64,000 nt of DNA from Porodaedalea pini (GCA_002794775.1 NBAY01000011.1:248001-312000), one strand, 5' to 3'; numbered from the stretch's first letter, positions 10,856-24,700 are shown. Notes: a model not told the origin generated them from the letters alone. Made by a program: numbers and translations.

Positions 10856-12537
10856 ATGTCTTCAGGTTACGTTTGCCAGAAATGCCGTCAGCCGTTGCAG
10901 CTGGACGCATCACTCGCTGACCTGACGCCCTCCTCTTACGACCTTCTTGCTTCTACGCTCGCCTCGCCACCGCCTCGTTCGCTCTCATCTGACGCAGAGA
11001 AGCTCGACCAGCTGCCCTCGCCGACGAACGTTAAAAACACATGGAAGCGAGTCGTCAGCACTCAGTCGGGACGCGTGTCTCCGACGCCGTCCTCACTGTC
11101 TCCAAGAGCCTTGGCGAAGCAGCCTCAGCGTTCTCTAGCTAGTGCGCCCAATGAATCCTTCGTGTTCCTTCAGGACAGCGTTGTCCAAAAGATCCCGTCA
11201 TCGGGCATGGCTCAGCCGCGCACAGGACGTGTTTTGTCCTCCGGATCGAACGATTCCTCCTCACGAAGCCCAAAGGCACCGCAGCAGGCTGTCTCTCCGC
11301 TCTCGCACAAACTAAAATCCACAAACAAACTCTTCTCACTGCTATCTAGTCGAACAGATCTCGATCATCCGCTATGCACAGAATGTACAGACAATCTTTT
11401 GAAGAATTTGGGCGAACAGCTGAAGGATACCATGCGTGAACGAGATGGATATCTTGCGTTCGAGAAGGAGCTCAAGAAGGAGAAGCAACGAGAGGAAGAA
11501 CCAGTGGATGAGATTGAGAGGCGCATAGAGAGACTGAAAGAAGAGGAGCGACTGGTTATTGAGGACCTTCGTGAAGCTCAAGCCGAAAAGGACCAATTGG
11601 ATGAGGAGCTGAAGGCGCTCGAACTTGAGGAGAAGGAGATGGAAGAGGAAGAATCTGAGTACGTAACGGTTAGCTTATGATGTACATGCACTGACATTAG
11701 ATCAGGTTTTGGATAGCGCATAACACGCACTTACTCACTGCAGCAGAGCAAGCTTCGCAACTGGCTTCTCTCCGCGCAGCGTACGCGTACGATTCTCTCG
11801 TCCTTGAAAAGCTGGAGCGTACGAATGTGTATAATGATGCCTTCTGCATCGGTCACGATGGCGTCTTTGGGACAATCAATGGCTTGCGGCTGGGCCGAGT
11901 GAGCGGAGTACATGTGAGATTTATGCTTTCCGTTCGCTATTTGTCTGTTCGCTGACTTATCCATGAGCAGGTCGAATGGGCAGAAATCAATGCGGCTTGG
12001 GGACAGGCGCTCCTACTTCTTTATACAATCGCTAGAAAAGTTGAATACACATTTGAAAGGTACAGCAGAGGTTACTGTTATCCTTCTATGCCGAGAAATT
12101 GAGCCGGTTTTTTTACAGTTACCGTCTAGTACCTATGGGCTCCTTCTCTCGCATCGAGAGGACTAACGGAGACAAGTCTTCGTACGAACTGTATGGCTCA
12201 GGTGACCTTCATATAGGGCGGCTATTGCACAATCGTCGATTCGATTTTGCCATGGTCGCGTTCCTGGACTGTCTTCGGCAGGTTATGGAGTTCGTCAAAT
12301 CCCAAGACCAGTCCGTTGACTTTCCACACCAGTACGTCGGCGATTCTATTCTCTCCTGAATAGCCAGGCACTTAAAAACCTCTTCGGTCCTTATCCAATA
12401 GAGTGGTGAAGGATAAAATCGGTGACGTGTCCATCAAGCTTCAGTTCGGCGTGGATGAGGCTTGGACTCGTGCTCTGCGGCATGTTCTCCTTGCGTTGAA
12501 GCTTCTTCTGAAATGGACAACTAGTGCTGCAGCGTGA
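10856..12537 (+). CDS. ATG6: Autophagy protein Atg6/Vps30 (Beclin-1 homologue)
   Basis: Regulatory subunit of the Vps34 PI3-kinase complexes that make PI3P for autophagosome formation and endosomal sorting. The start [20 protein letters not shown] carries the N-terminal CxxC typical of Beclins. A Ser-rich linker follows, then a CTECTDNLL element and a long charged coiled coil (about residues 190-270). The evolutionarily conserved/BARA domain comes next: [20 protein letters not shown], then [20 protein letters not shown] and the C-terminal aromatic [16 protein letters not shown]. Four short introns (about 11660-11705, 11913-11971, 12059-12118, 12331-12402) give roughly 480 residues, normal for the family. 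The LINE lies in its immediate 5' region. Confidence 0.95.
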
Positions 12538-12916
12538 TCTGACCAGCCCTTTTGCTTTGCTCTCACGTTGACCGCACGGCCCGTGTCTTTCCCAGCTGTC
12601 TAGTTTTCCACCTGTATGTACATGCTGATATTCGGTCGCAATCTTACCCTCAGTCCTTAGCATCCGTTTGGTAGAATTTCTGCCTGTATAATATCCGTGT
12701 AGCCACCATACCATTGTAGTCTCTTGATTTCATCTTATCCTCGGAACCACGTCTGATCTTATCGAAGCGCCGACGCGTCGATCTCCGCGCGGTTCAGTTG
12801 ATTTCGCTGACAAACTTACTTTTCCGATCCGACTGGCTGACTTCATGGCCGAGTTGCATATAATACTTACCAACCTCCCCTGTTGACACCATCTGGCTGA
12901 GTTGGCCTTCACAGCC
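12538..12916. other. Intergenic region ATG6 to glutamate-cysteine ligase
   Basis: ATG6 3' flank and the promoter of the next gene. I see no further gene, RNA or repeat here. Confidence 0.6.
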
Positions 12917-15551
12917 ATGGGTCTTCTCTCTTTGGGCACGCCCCTCTCTTGGGACGAAACAAAGAAATACGCCGAGCACGTCAGAACGCACGGTATCACG
13001 CAATTTCTGCACACCTGGGATAGACTCAAGGACAGGTATGGCGACGAGTTGCTCTGGGGAGATGAGGTACGCGTCAATCCCTCCGTGATAAATGGCTCGC
13101 ATTCAGAATACAATTATGCTGCGCGCAGATTGAGTACATGGTCGTGGCGTACGACGAGGCGGAGAAAAATGCAAAGCTCTCGCTCCGACAGTCTGAGATA
13201 CTGGCTAAGCTGGGTAGCATATGCAACGACCTCTCCGACGAGGCAGGCGAGAAGTGAGTATCAGCACGGGTACTTAAAGTCCACCGTGCTTATTCTGCCC
13301 ATTCAGATTCGCCATCCCAACGTTCCACCCAGAATATGGTCGCTATATGCTTGAATCGACCCCCGGATCCCCTTACACAGGTTCTTTATCGGACCTTATT
13401 TCTGTTGAAAGCAACATGCGCTATCGGTGAGTAGATCTTTATCCCGTCAACTGCAACGTTTTTCTCTTAAGGTCTCGGTTTGCACTTTGCTAGACGGAGC
13501 CTCGCTCGTAAGCATCTGAAAGACAACGAGATACCGCTTTCCTTCACCTCTTTTCCACGCTTGGGCGTTCCTGGAATTTTTACGGAACCATATTTCGACC
13601 CTACCGGCGCTGTATCAAGCCACAGTCTGTTTTTACCCCAGGAAATATCAAACCCGCACGCACGATTCCCGTCAGTCTTAATCTGTCTTATTCATTTACT
13701 TTCAGCCTATGTTGCGCCACAGTACTCTTACTGCAAATATTCGATCTCGGAGAGGCTCTAAAGTCGCTATCAACCTGCCCCTTTTCGTTGACGTGAAGAC
13801 GCCACAGCCATTTGTGGATCCGACAATTCCGTGGGACCGTAATATTTTCCCTGAGGATCCCGGTAATTAGTCTTATTGTCTTTTGAGCCGATAGTATTGT
13901 CTTACTGGTGTCCCATTGATTATCAGAGGCAAAGAATGGCGCCGCGCTCCCCGATCACATTTACATGGACGCAATGGGTTTTGGCATGGGTTGTTGTTGT
14001 CTTCAACTTACTTTCCAAGCATGCAACGTAACCGAGGCTCGCAGACTCTATGACGCCTTTATTCCTCTTGGACCGATTATGGTGTGTTGCTTAGAGTTCA
14101 CTGTGAATAATTTACTAAAGAGCCTATAGCTGGCATTGTCGGCTGCTAGTCCTTTATACCGTGGATATATAGCAGACGTGGACTGCAGATGGAACGTCAT
14201 TGCTGGAAGTGTAGATGATCGAACGGAGGAGGAACGTGGTTTAAAGGTCAGACCAAGTTCTGTTGTCTCAAAAAATGACGCTAATTCTTTACTCAGCCAC
14301 TGAAAGAAAATAAATATGTGATACCGAAGTCGCGATATGACAGCGTCGACCTCTATATATCAGAAGATCCCCTCAATCGTTCTGCTTATAACGACAATCC
14401 AATACCGTATGATATTGCTATATATGACCGTCTACGAGATTCAGGTGAGCGTTTCCCACTGAGAAGACCTACATGTGAATTCACAGGGCAGTGCTTAAGG
14501 CCTCGATAATTTACTGGCCAAACACATTGCACATCTCTTTATTCGCGACCCTCTTGTTCTTTTCTCGGAATTAATCGAGCAAGATGACACTACGAGCATG
14601 GACCATTTTGAGGTGCGCTGACGTCTTCTAACGCACGTAGTAATTTCATAAATTTTATTCTTTTTAAAGAATATTCAATCAACCAATTGGCAAACAGTTC
14701 GCTTCAAGCCTCCTCCTCCTGACTCTCCTATTGGTTGGCGTGTAGAATTTCGAAGTATGGAAGTGCAACTTACAGACTTCGAGAACGCTGCGTTTGCTGT
14801 CTTCATTGTGCTCCTCTCGCGTGCTATCCTCAGTTTCGATCTCAACCTTTACATGCCTATCTCCAAGGTCGACGATAACATGCAGACTGCACAAAAACGT
14901 GATGCAGTTCGCAAGGAGCAATTTTATTTCAGGAGGAACGTGTTTTCTGCTCAATCCCCGTCAGCGACAAGCAGTTCGTCTTCGCAGGATGAGGACGGGA
15001 ACCCGAAGCCTAAAGAAAAGAAGCTCATCAATTGCTTCCCGACTCCTGCCCGTACAGATGGTGTTCCTCAGGGTCCCGTTGAGCTTGAGTATGAGTTAAT
15101 GACTCTGGAGGAAATAATGCTCGGGAAAGTGAGTGTTCGTCGATAAAACTGGAGACAGGTTCTAAATATTGCTAGGGCGTCGAGTATCCTGGCCTTCTAG
15201 GTCTCGTTCGAGCATATTTAGATACGCTTGATGTTGATAGGGAGACGAGCAAGAAACTGAACAAGTACCTTGACCTCATTAAGCGAAGGTCTAACGGATC
15301 GCTTCAGACGACGGCCTCTTGGCTGCGAAACTTCGTTCGCACCCATCCTGCGTATAAGTTTGACTCTGTAGTCAACCAGGAAATCAACTTTGACCTCCTC
15401 ACCGCCGTTGACCAAATGTAAGCCAGATCTGCGTTACATTTCACCTTGTACGAATGTACTAACACCATCTAGTGAACGAGGCACGCGTAAAGAACCAACC
15501 CTCTTGCCAGAAGACTACTGCGGAAGTGTCTCTGATGAAGGTCGTTTATGA
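12917..15551 (+). CDS. GSH1: Glutamate-cysteine ligase catalytic subunit
   Basis: Joins glutamate and cysteine with ATP, the first and limiting step of glutathione synthesis in the cytosol. The start [20 protein letters not shown] is typical of eukaryotic GCS. Family blocks follow through about 11 exons: WGDEIEYMVV (metal/glutamate-binding Glu residues), [123 protein letters not shown] and a C-terminal end [15 protein letters not shown]. The stop is TGA 15549-15551. Length is about 650 residues, as in other fungi. No disruption seen. Confidence 0.95.
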
Positions 15552-15903
15552 GCCTTTGCACTCCCCTCGCCACAGGATCTTGCTCATTGTATTTGAAGGT
15601 TGCATAGCCGGTCAAGGCGGAGCACTGTCCAAAAAGGTGGGTGGCGCAGCATCCCCTTCAATCGTCATTAGGCTTTGGTCTTTGGTTGCATCTTTTTTCA
15701 GATGGGTACTTCGTGCCTAAGATTGGTAGAGATTTATGTGGACAAAGTTCTGCATAGTATTAGTATCAGTAACATAAGTAGAGAACGGCGGAGTCAACTT
15801 TTTCGGTTGGAATGAAGACGAATTATGTAACGTTTGTTCTCGGCGAAAGCCGTCCAGAAAGTCACTTCCGCTTGTCACTTCGTCTTTAAGCTTACCACTA
15901 GCT
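15552..15903. other. Intergenic region before the ATP synthase delta gene
   Basis: No gene seen. An open frame that crosses the stop of the previous gene here is not supported by any motif. Confidence 0.5.
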
Positions 15904-16582
15904 ATGTCGGCGCTCCGCCTCGTTTCTTCTGCTGCGCGCAGTGCGCAGCGAGCAACCTTCGCGTTTCAGCGACGTGGATATGCCGAGGCTGCGGACAAGA
16001 TAAAACTTTCTCTTGTGCTGCCTCACCAGGTTCGCCTCGTTTCGGACGATATCGTCGCGTCGGATTGACTGACAACTAGCACTCCAGACCCTATTTGCGT
16101 CGACTGATGTTGTTCAGGTCAACATTGCCGCGGCGACTGGTGACATGGGTATCCTCGCCAACCACGTTCCGTCGATCGAGCCTCTGCGTCCTGGTGTCGT
16201 GGAGGTCATCGAGTCTGGAAACAGCAGTCAGAAGTGGTTCGGTGTGTTCTTTTTCTTTGACACTACACATGAAACGCACAATACCATTCTCACTTCATTA
16301 AATGTAGTGAGCGGTGGCTTCGCGAATGTCCATCCGAACAATACGCTCACTATCAATGCCGTAGAGGCCGCACCTCTGGAGGATTTCTCGCTTGAGGTGA
16401 GAACGGTTTCTATGTTTCTCCTTCTCCTTCTCGAACTTATCTCATCGGATCTTCAGGCTGTTCGCGCCAATCTTGCTGAGGCGCAGAAAATCGCTGCTGG
16501 CAACGGTTCGGAGGAGGACAAGGCGGAGGCTCAAATAGAGATTGGCGTCTACGAAGCGCTGCAGCACGCAGTTTCCAAGTAA
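15904..16582 (+). CDS. ATP16: Mitochondrial F1-ATP synthase delta subunit
   Basis: Part of the central stalk of the F1Fo-ATP synthase; together with gamma and epsilon it couples rotation to ATP formation in the mitochondrial matrix. MSALRLVSSAARSAQRATFA is an Arg/Ser presequence ending near RRGYAE. The beta-sandwich domain reads KIKLSLVLPHQTLFAS, then QVNIAAATGDMGILANHVPS and VSGGFANVHPNNTLTINAVE. The C-terminal helical pair is AVRANLAEAQKIAAG...EAQIEIGVYEALQHAVSK. Three introns (about 16029-16087, 16241-16309, 16396-16456). The second splits a Val codon after KWF, and removing it restores the conserved WFVSGG reading. Confidence 0.95.
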
Positions 16583-17032
16583 CAGACTCTCACTGTCACC
16601 AAAATCTTCGTGGAAATATAATTGATGTAGAGAACAACCGTGGGTTGGAGGCGAGTGCTTCGTGTAAGACGATGTTCATGAGAAGTTACAGCACCGCAGT
16701 TCTTTTTCCTTTCATCTTATTTCAATTTTTTCCAAACCTAAAACTCATACGACTGAAGTATTTGCTGTCCTCGCCAGTCTCTGGTATTTTAGCTGTCGCA
16801 AAAGTGCGGAAGAGTATTTACGTCTGTAGAGTAAAGACCATTTACAGGCGAAACGCTTCTGGTCAAGCGCGTACGCGTGTCGCGAATAATAATATGCCGT
16901 AAGGTATTCTTGACAGAACATCTATGAGAAGCCCATTCACGCCCCATCCACGGCTCTCTTGTTTTGCATGCGACCATAAGCCTGGACAGCACGCACGATC
17001 GGTCGGTCTACTGGAACCGCGAGGCGTGCTCT
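16583..17032. other. Intergenic region, no gene seen
   Basis: About 450 bp between the ATP synthase delta stop and the next gene. Short open frames here lack codon or motif support. Confidence 0.5.
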
Positions 17033-20000
17033 ATGACTTGCGCGTCGAGCGACATGGCATCCCAAGACTCGGAGCCAACTGTGTCACTCGAGCAACTCCC
17101 ACTGTGTTGGAACGACCGAAGGCTACTCGATCACGAGCCGTTCAGTTCGATGTTTTATATAAGAAAGACTTATGGGTACTCATTGGATACGGACTGGCCT
17201 GTATATATCAAGATCTCGATTCAAGACAAAGAGTTCGTACGTATATTTTATATGTATAAAAGTACACGCAATGTCACTTAAAAAGAAATTAGAGCAAGGT
17301 GTTTATTCGATGGTGTCTAATCGTATTTGAGCCGTTGCTCGGCGAAAGTCCTATGACTGTGCCCAGTGCTGAAGACTTTGTTAAGGAGCCAATGTACTGG
17401 GAACTGTTTATAGAGGTGTTCTATGGGCTTTATTCAGGCGAACACAAAGATAAAAAGGACGAAGAACGGAAGGCCCTAACGCTTCTGAATAACGAGAGGA
17501 GAAAACTCGGCTTCGATTACGTTCTTTCGCTGCATGCCACCGAACGCCACGTGTTCTCGAAGGAAGAACATGGACTGCTTACGTGTCCATCCTCGTCTTG
17601 TGAAGCACTTGAATTCGAGCCAGCGCCATGCACAGTTTCTCAATCTGTGTCTGTGGCGCATGCAGACGTGGAGGCAAGTGGAAGTCAATCTCGCAGCCCC
17701 ATATCACCGAAGGAAAGGATATTCGGTTCCGTTGACGAAATTGAGGCTGCATCAAAGACTTTCATGAAGGCGGTACCTAAGGAGGGAGATGACTCTTTTA
17801 GTCAGTACAGCCAACTCCGCCAAAAATGTTCCAGGAACGCAGCACCGAGTCGAAGTTGCCTAGCAGACTTTTCCCGGAAAGACAGAGAGTCTGAGGAGGA
17901 GACCAAGACTTTACGAGCTCAGGCGAGACAGAAAACGCTAAACAGGAAGACAAAGGTCAAGAAATCGAGGCTGAAGAATAATACCAGGACCTTTTCTGAG
18001 GTCATTGACGCCGAGGTGGTGACTTCCTTTCCTATGTGGAAGTCTTGTTCTGATCAACTTGCATTTTACGAACATTTAAGGGCGCATTGAGCGGTAAAAA
18101 CACGTTGAACCCCATTTCTAGTCAAGTACACATTGACGCCGAAAAGGTAAGGATGTACAATCTCGTTTCTGGAGCGAGGTTAACAACGTGCAAAATAATG
18201 ACCACAGATCGCAGTGGACAATCCCAACGCGTCGCTTTGCGCTCCATGTGGCCCTCCTACTCTTGAAACCACACTCTCGGCTCAACACCAGGACGCGGGC
18301 CTCCTTTCACACGCCATCTGTGAGACGCCGCAGAAGTTTAGTGCTCACAAGACGAGAAAACGAAAACTACCCGCCAATTCAGCTCAGAACATGTCTCCAG
18401 AGAAAACACCTTCAGAGAAGAGGCGCAAGCTTCCAGGCTCTGGAGAAGGGCAGGAGTCCGTTAAGGAGCATGTACCTCCAAAGCCCGCATCAGCAACCGG
18501 TGAACAATGCACGTCAAACTGGCGAAGGAAAAGAATGGAAGGCACTGAAATTTCTCGAATGAGAGGCCGTGGCAGTTCCGATAATCTTGGATATGACCCA
18601 TCTGTCAGATCGCCTAGGAGCTCGATCTCTATGGCGCGGCCCTCATCGACGTCTTCAGATGAAACCCTTGTTGATGAGACTATCAATGAAAGCGGTAATA
18701 AAGCAAAAGGGCTGGGTGACTATGATAAGGCTTCGGACAGTATAGAGACCGCATACGTTGAGGGCAATGCTGTTGAGGACCAGATCAGGCTTGAAAAGAT
18801 GGCAACATCATATGAGTCCGTTCCTTTCTTTTGCATCTGCCAGCGATAGCTCAAGTTATACATAGGATGAGTCGACCATATTATTGCCAGCCGAAGCCTG
18901 CGCTTCCGAAAGGCAGACGCCCTTTGATATGGGCAGGGGTAAGCAACTGTGTTCGACCGTGTTAAGCCAAAGTCTCAGTCTCTGCGTCAGTCGCGCCAAG
19001 CCTTGTGCGAAACTACGACATGGTTTCGCTGTTACCACGGTGGCGTATACTTCAATGACGGAAAGGCTCATGGCTATTTGTTAGGCGGATATTCCTCGCA
19101 GTGAGTTTGTCATCCTTGCAGTCGTGTGTCATTCTGACTACTTGCACCTAGACGAGACGTGTTCCACCATGATGGAAAGCTTATTATTTCACATGGGTAT
19201 TTCAGTCAGTAACTCATTCTCTTATAAGCGATTCACGATATGTTTCTGCGTAGTGGTGGAAAATCTTTAGAAGGCTCTGAGGGACAACGAGATCAAGACA
19301 TTTCTGTTCGTTCGTTACTCAACAACTACAAGAGTCGATGTCCACTTGTCCTGATCGCGGACGATAAGTATGCTCCTTTCCCTTTTCATCTTGGGGAGAG
19401 AATGTATGTAATTCTCGGTTTGTACTGGATTGTCGATGCCTGGGGTGAGTGTTTGGCGATCTAAGGGTCGGGTCCGAAACTTGGTTTATCTAACGACGAT
19501 GTTTTCTTAGCTGAAAGGGACGTGACTGTGACCGAGGGAAAGCTTGGCACTCGTATCAAGTACAAATTTGCTTTTCAATATTGTGAAGGTCAAGGTTCGC
19601 CATGGTGGCTAGATAGATCTTCAGACGTATCGTGCAATTCCCTTAATGGAACAAGGGCTGCATCAAGAACGGATGTCGTCCTAGAACAGTCCTCTGAAAT
19701 GTTCCTCAATGGTGAAGAACCTTCAAAAATGCTCAAGCGGAATATGTATCCTTCGCTACCCGACAGTAGCGCCATGGAGCATGCGCACGTTACCGATAGT
19801 ACTGATAGTGTCATAACTGTGAGTTGCGAACAGCATCATTTTTTTACTTGTTCCTTGACATTTTCCTTCAGGTCTTTTGCACTCGCTGTAGTGAAAGCAG
19901 TCCGCGGATCTACAAACAAGGGTGGATGTGTCTCCATCCAAACTGCGCCAGCTTTTTTCGTATCGACTCACAAGAAGTCTTTTTGCTTGACTATGAAGAG

Positions 20001-21596
20001 CAATTTCTTGAACTTCGGCCTCATCCAGATTTCGGAAGAATTGACTTAAGTCTTCCGTCTCCGCTAGGAATTCCGGAAACCTCCGCCGATCTAATTTATA
20101 CGGCGAAGGGATGGTGGTGTCCAGAATGTGGGCAACTTTGCCCTCGGTGAGAAGTCGTTCCCCGTCTTAGTCTGAAGATGACGCTGACTCAATCCTGACA
20201 GAGAAAGGTGGGAATGCTGGGAATGTTCAGCATGCGATGTATGTAGCTCCTATGCAGGAATGGTCCTTTCTCATTGCAATTTGTAGATATCTTTCACGGA
20301 CGTTGCACCGTTGCCGATAAGGGACCGAAAAGAATTTTGGGCTCAAGAATTGGGCCTTAAGGGCTACACAGTTCATAGGATCTACCAGGGCTCAGGTAAG
20401 ATGTTTATTCCAGTTTGCCTTGTCACACGAACGTCGTTTGCGAGCCTTCCATCCTAGGGATAACCTTATCTACGCGGAAATGGAGCGCGCCAGGGAGCTC
20501 GGACAGTGGTCTCCATTACATTTTCGAGCTCCCTGATAATCGGTGAACACAACTTGGTTAGAAACAGATGTCCGTAGCGCTGATTTGGATTTACAGAGGG
20601 CGTATTCATCTTATATCAGGGAACACACTCGTTAACAGTCGCGCCAACGATTTATTCCGGCAGTACCAAGAGGAAGCAAGAGACAAGCCTTTTCTTAGAA
20701 GATACCCATTGCGTTGTGTACGTACATTGCTACCTCACGAGTAAATATATGTTAATGGGTCTTTAGCATCACGGTATGGCAGGATAATTAAAAACAATTA
20801 CGACACTATTTTGACAGTCTTCCAGCTCGTGGGCGTATGTTAGCGAATTATTTTTCACACAACGGTGAGTTGTATCCCAGCCTCGCAAGACCGGTGAACT
20901 GAATCACTCTCCCTTCGTTACCAGCGGGAGCACCATATAAAGTACGTGGAGTAGCTTGGGTACGGCAATCTGGAGTCTAAGTCAACATCAGTATGCCGTC
21001 AATACCAATAGTACCGTACCTTTCGACCAAGCCCCGAAAAGTGTCAACAGCGCCCTCCAACTTATCAAGGACCGGGTCTCGCTAGTCCTCAATAATGATG
21101 CGAATTTCAATGAAATCCTGACTGCAGCCTACATGATGGAGCAGAAGATGTCTGTAAGTTCGTTTTCATTTGTTGTTTGTTCTCAGAAGACGACGTTCGA
21201 AATTCACTTGATGGCTTGTACAGTACCATACTGATGACGAGAAGGGCCTTGGGCCCATTGTCGCATCTCTTTCTCTGGGATCACTCGCGTTCATGCATTT
21301 TCGGCAGCACAAAACTTCTACTGAGTCCCATCCCGAGAAGCAGCTTACCTTGATATTGCGGCATGTGCGTTCAAGACGTCCTTTTTTCCCCTTTTTTCCT
21401 TAGCATTTTGTGGCTGATGGTTTACAGGGTGACGTTCTGGCTATGGAAGGAGCCGCCATACAAAAATTATATGACGTAGGTTCTAAAGACAGTCGACTAG
21501 CCATTGGTCTCTATCTGATACCTTTACCAGCACACTGTTGTTCCTGTGAATTTCCGGATCGCGGCGACTGCTCGTTACATAGATTCTAACTCATGA
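17033..21596 (+). CDS. SRA/YDG-like domain fused to an AlkB-type Fe(II)/2-oxoglutarate dioxygenase
   Basis: A large gene of roughly 1,150-1,200 residues and about 20 short exons. The start is MTCASSDMASQDSEP (17033; MASQDSEP at 17054 is the alternative). Residues to about 560 are mostly disordered and basic/Ser-rich (KRKLPANSAQN, EKRRKL: likely nuclear signals). Across the exons at about 18977-19600 I see the order of an SRA/YDG fold: CYHGGVYFNDGKAHGYLLGGY, then HDGKLIISHGGGKSL, DQD, PLVLIADDKYAPF, and ERMYVILGLYWIVDAW. Cys-rich zinc-ribbon-like segments follow (CTRCSES...CLHPNC, CPECGQLC...CWECSACD, about 19872-20240). The C-terminal domain is AlkB-like: YHTDDEKGLGPIVASLSLG (H and D at 21227 and 21233), RHGDVLAMEG, a distal His in YDHTVVP and Arg in FRIAATAR. 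AlkB enzymes oxidatively remove alkyl groups from nucleic acids, and SRA domains bind modified cytosine. The joint role is inferred. The dioxygenase call is firm, the SRA call moderate. Confidence 0.8.
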
Positions 21597-21711
21597 TACC
21601 CGCATACATGCTTGCTTTGACTTTATTTTTTTCAGCCGATATTCTATCATTAATTACTCCTCTCATACAGAATTTATCCCCGCTCAATTCTTATTGACTA
21701 ATCTACATCTG

Positions 21712-24700
21712 CTATCTCGGCACCGGCAACGGTCTTCCTCGTGACGTCGAGCGAACCGGTGCTGCTTGCGGTGCTTGAAGGTTCTGCCTCGCCCTTTCGA
21801 CCTGACTCTGTTCCTGATTGTTGTTCCCATCCCTTTAATACTGTTTGTTCATTAAGCTAGCTTAACCACTCACCATCTCTGCTCTCTGCTTTGCGAAGAA
21901 TGCGAAAAGGTCTGCTATTTGCTGCTCCAGCATTTGACGTTCCCTCTGGAGACGGCCGACTTCGCCAGTCATCATCATAACCTCCTTTCCCAGCTCTTTC
22001 TTGAACTCCTCGACATGCACTATTGAACATTTTAAGCGAAATGCGCATCGAATATATTTAAGCGAAAGTTACCTTGAACATTAATTGCTGTGGCTTCCTT
22101 CATAGCCTCCACGAACCGCAGGCGTTCTCCACGAATGTCATTTGACAATTCTGAGGGAGCTTTGAGTGCTAATAAATATGCGTTTGAGGGGTTTATTCAC
22201 CTGATGCTATTCCTCGTAGCATAACCTCTTGCTCTTGCCTTTGACGGTCTATCATCCCGATAACAGTTTCCATATCTACAGGATAGCCGCTCTTTCATTT
22301 GTCTTCAATAAGACCTCATATATGGCTTACCGAATGGCTTGCTCTCGGCGTTATTGTCTTTAGATGCCTGCAGAATCTCTGTGAGCAGAACCTGCAAAGC
22401 TGAAGCCCTGTCCTCCCCGGCTTTCATGCTAGCGACTAGAGCGGCCAGCTCTGAGCGGAGCCCACCCGATCTGGCGCTCTGTGCATTTTCCACATTCTCG
22501 TCCGCTTGGGGTGAAAGTTCCTGACAAAGCCTTTCGACACCTCGTGCGACAGACTGAATCTGAGTAGTGCCGTTGTTGACGAAGGATTCAAGCCACTATA
22601 AAGAAATTGAGATGCGATGCGTAAGGGCTTCACGAGTATCTGCGCGATACGATACAAGCTTACGGTATTGAGTTCTTGGAGGTATCGTACGTTCTCCGCT
22701 TGCTGGTCTGCTCCATGCTTCTTATTTTCTCCTTCAATTTTTAACAGGGACAAAACTTCTGACAGCTGGAGAATGTAATTTAGCCACACATAGATCATTA
22801 TGGTTGCTGAAATGTATGGATTGTACCTTTGATTCAATCTCTGCCCCTCCTGGTGACTTACTCTCTTCAGGTTCAGAAGCGATTGCTGTATCTGGTTTGC
22901 CTATTTGTTTTCCACCCTTTATAAATCGTTAGGGCTCAAAGCGGGCAAGCTAAGGAGAACGGAAGGTCGACTCACACCAGCATCGTCGTTCATCCCGCAC
23001 CTAGGACCCACATTACGAAATTCTTGGATTGGCTGGACCGAAGCTTCGGTCTCGACTCGCGACGTCTGAAGAGAGCGGTGCACTTCCAGGAGCTCGTCAA
23101 GCTTCGCACTGACTTGAGAAACATCAGTGGACGTTGCGCCGTGTTGCAATGAGGCAAGGTGACCCATGATAACGGGTATGTCGCCTTTAATGTTTTCTCG
23201 CATTTCGTCGACAGAGCAGGCTATTTTGTCTAATACGACTTCACGTTCCGTTTCAGCTTCACTGTCCTTTGGCGTCGAGGAGGGTTCATTGCATGTTTCT
23301 GCGCGATTCTGAGCCGAGAGTTGACTTGTGATTAAATCGATCTTCTGATGAAGCTCCAGCAGTCCCCCATCGTCCATCGTCACTGTCCGTTCCATCTTCG
23401 AGCACAGGTCCTCAAGCACGCTGCGAAGTGCAGTGCCCGGCTCTTGCTCTGCGATAACCGCTCGTAGATCTGCGGACATGCCAAGTACGTCTCGTTGTAG
23501 CGAAGCAATTTGGTGTCCGATGTCCGATGTCTGGCTGTATTGTTGCACGGCATGGTCCTGTATGAGGGCAATAAGCGGGTGCACATCGCTCGTTTCAGGG
23601 TCTCCTTTGGGGTGGTGAGGAACGGTGACGTATCTTGATGCCGTCTTTTGAGAAGATTGTCGACTCAAGGGGCGGGGGACGTCGGGAAGTGCGCGCTCGT
23701 CTCTCAAAGAGCTGGTGATTTGAGTGCTAGATGCGGGGCGCTCCATATTTTTCTTGGAGCGGTGATAGACGGAAACATGGCTTGAAGTTGTCCTTTGAGA
23801 TAGCTGCCTGTCCATCATGTCGGAAGGTAGGATAGCGTCCATTCTAGGAGTGTCGGCAGTTTGTGACTCAGATGCGTCGGGAACGGGAGAGAGCATATGA
23901 CCTGAGAAAGGCCTCTGCGCATAGAAATCATAAATTGACTGATCATTTTCAAACCTTGAGATTACTGAAGTCGCTCTGGAGAGTGAGGCGTTGGTTACCC
24001 GAGATCCTGTTTGAGACATGTCCTTCCGTAATGATTGAGGGGTGGCAAGATAGCTAGGAACACGAGATGATGAATCGGAGTAATTAGATTCCACAGAGCT
24101 GCGCCTGGAGAGCTGAGTAGGCGTGCGAGAGACATTAGGACTTGTATTATCGGAGAGTTTTGACAAGCGCCTTTGCACAAGAGACAGGTTTCCTAAGTTT
24201 TGAATGGAAGGACTCGAGCACCTTGAAGAAAACAGCTCACTACGCGATCCTCGCTGCAAGCTTTTCGTAGGTGTCGGGGGCGCCGAAACAGTTCCAGTAT
24301 AAATACTAGATGTGTCTATACACGACTGAGGAGGAAGTCGGCCAGTTCGCGCTCTTACAGACTCGATTCTCGATTGGGCAACGAGGGTGGAAGACGCTGC
24401 GTAAGAAGTAGCTGAGTACTCCCGAGACATGCAAGTGGAAGAAGCTACAGATGATAGGCGAGGTGCGGATACCGGTTCACTGTCTAGTAGGTTCATAGCT
24501 GGAGTGTCGTCCTCAGAAATAATCGCGGGTTCTACTGCATACTGAGTCACGTCTGGAATTTCGGTTTCACCTTTTCTTCCTAGTATCAGTAAAACATCCC
24601 AGATACTGCTAACCCATGCGCTCCTTTCGGTAACGGAGTTTGTAGCAAATTTCTCCGGAGGCCCGCCCGGGTACGTGAGCTCAAATATATAAGCGTCTTG

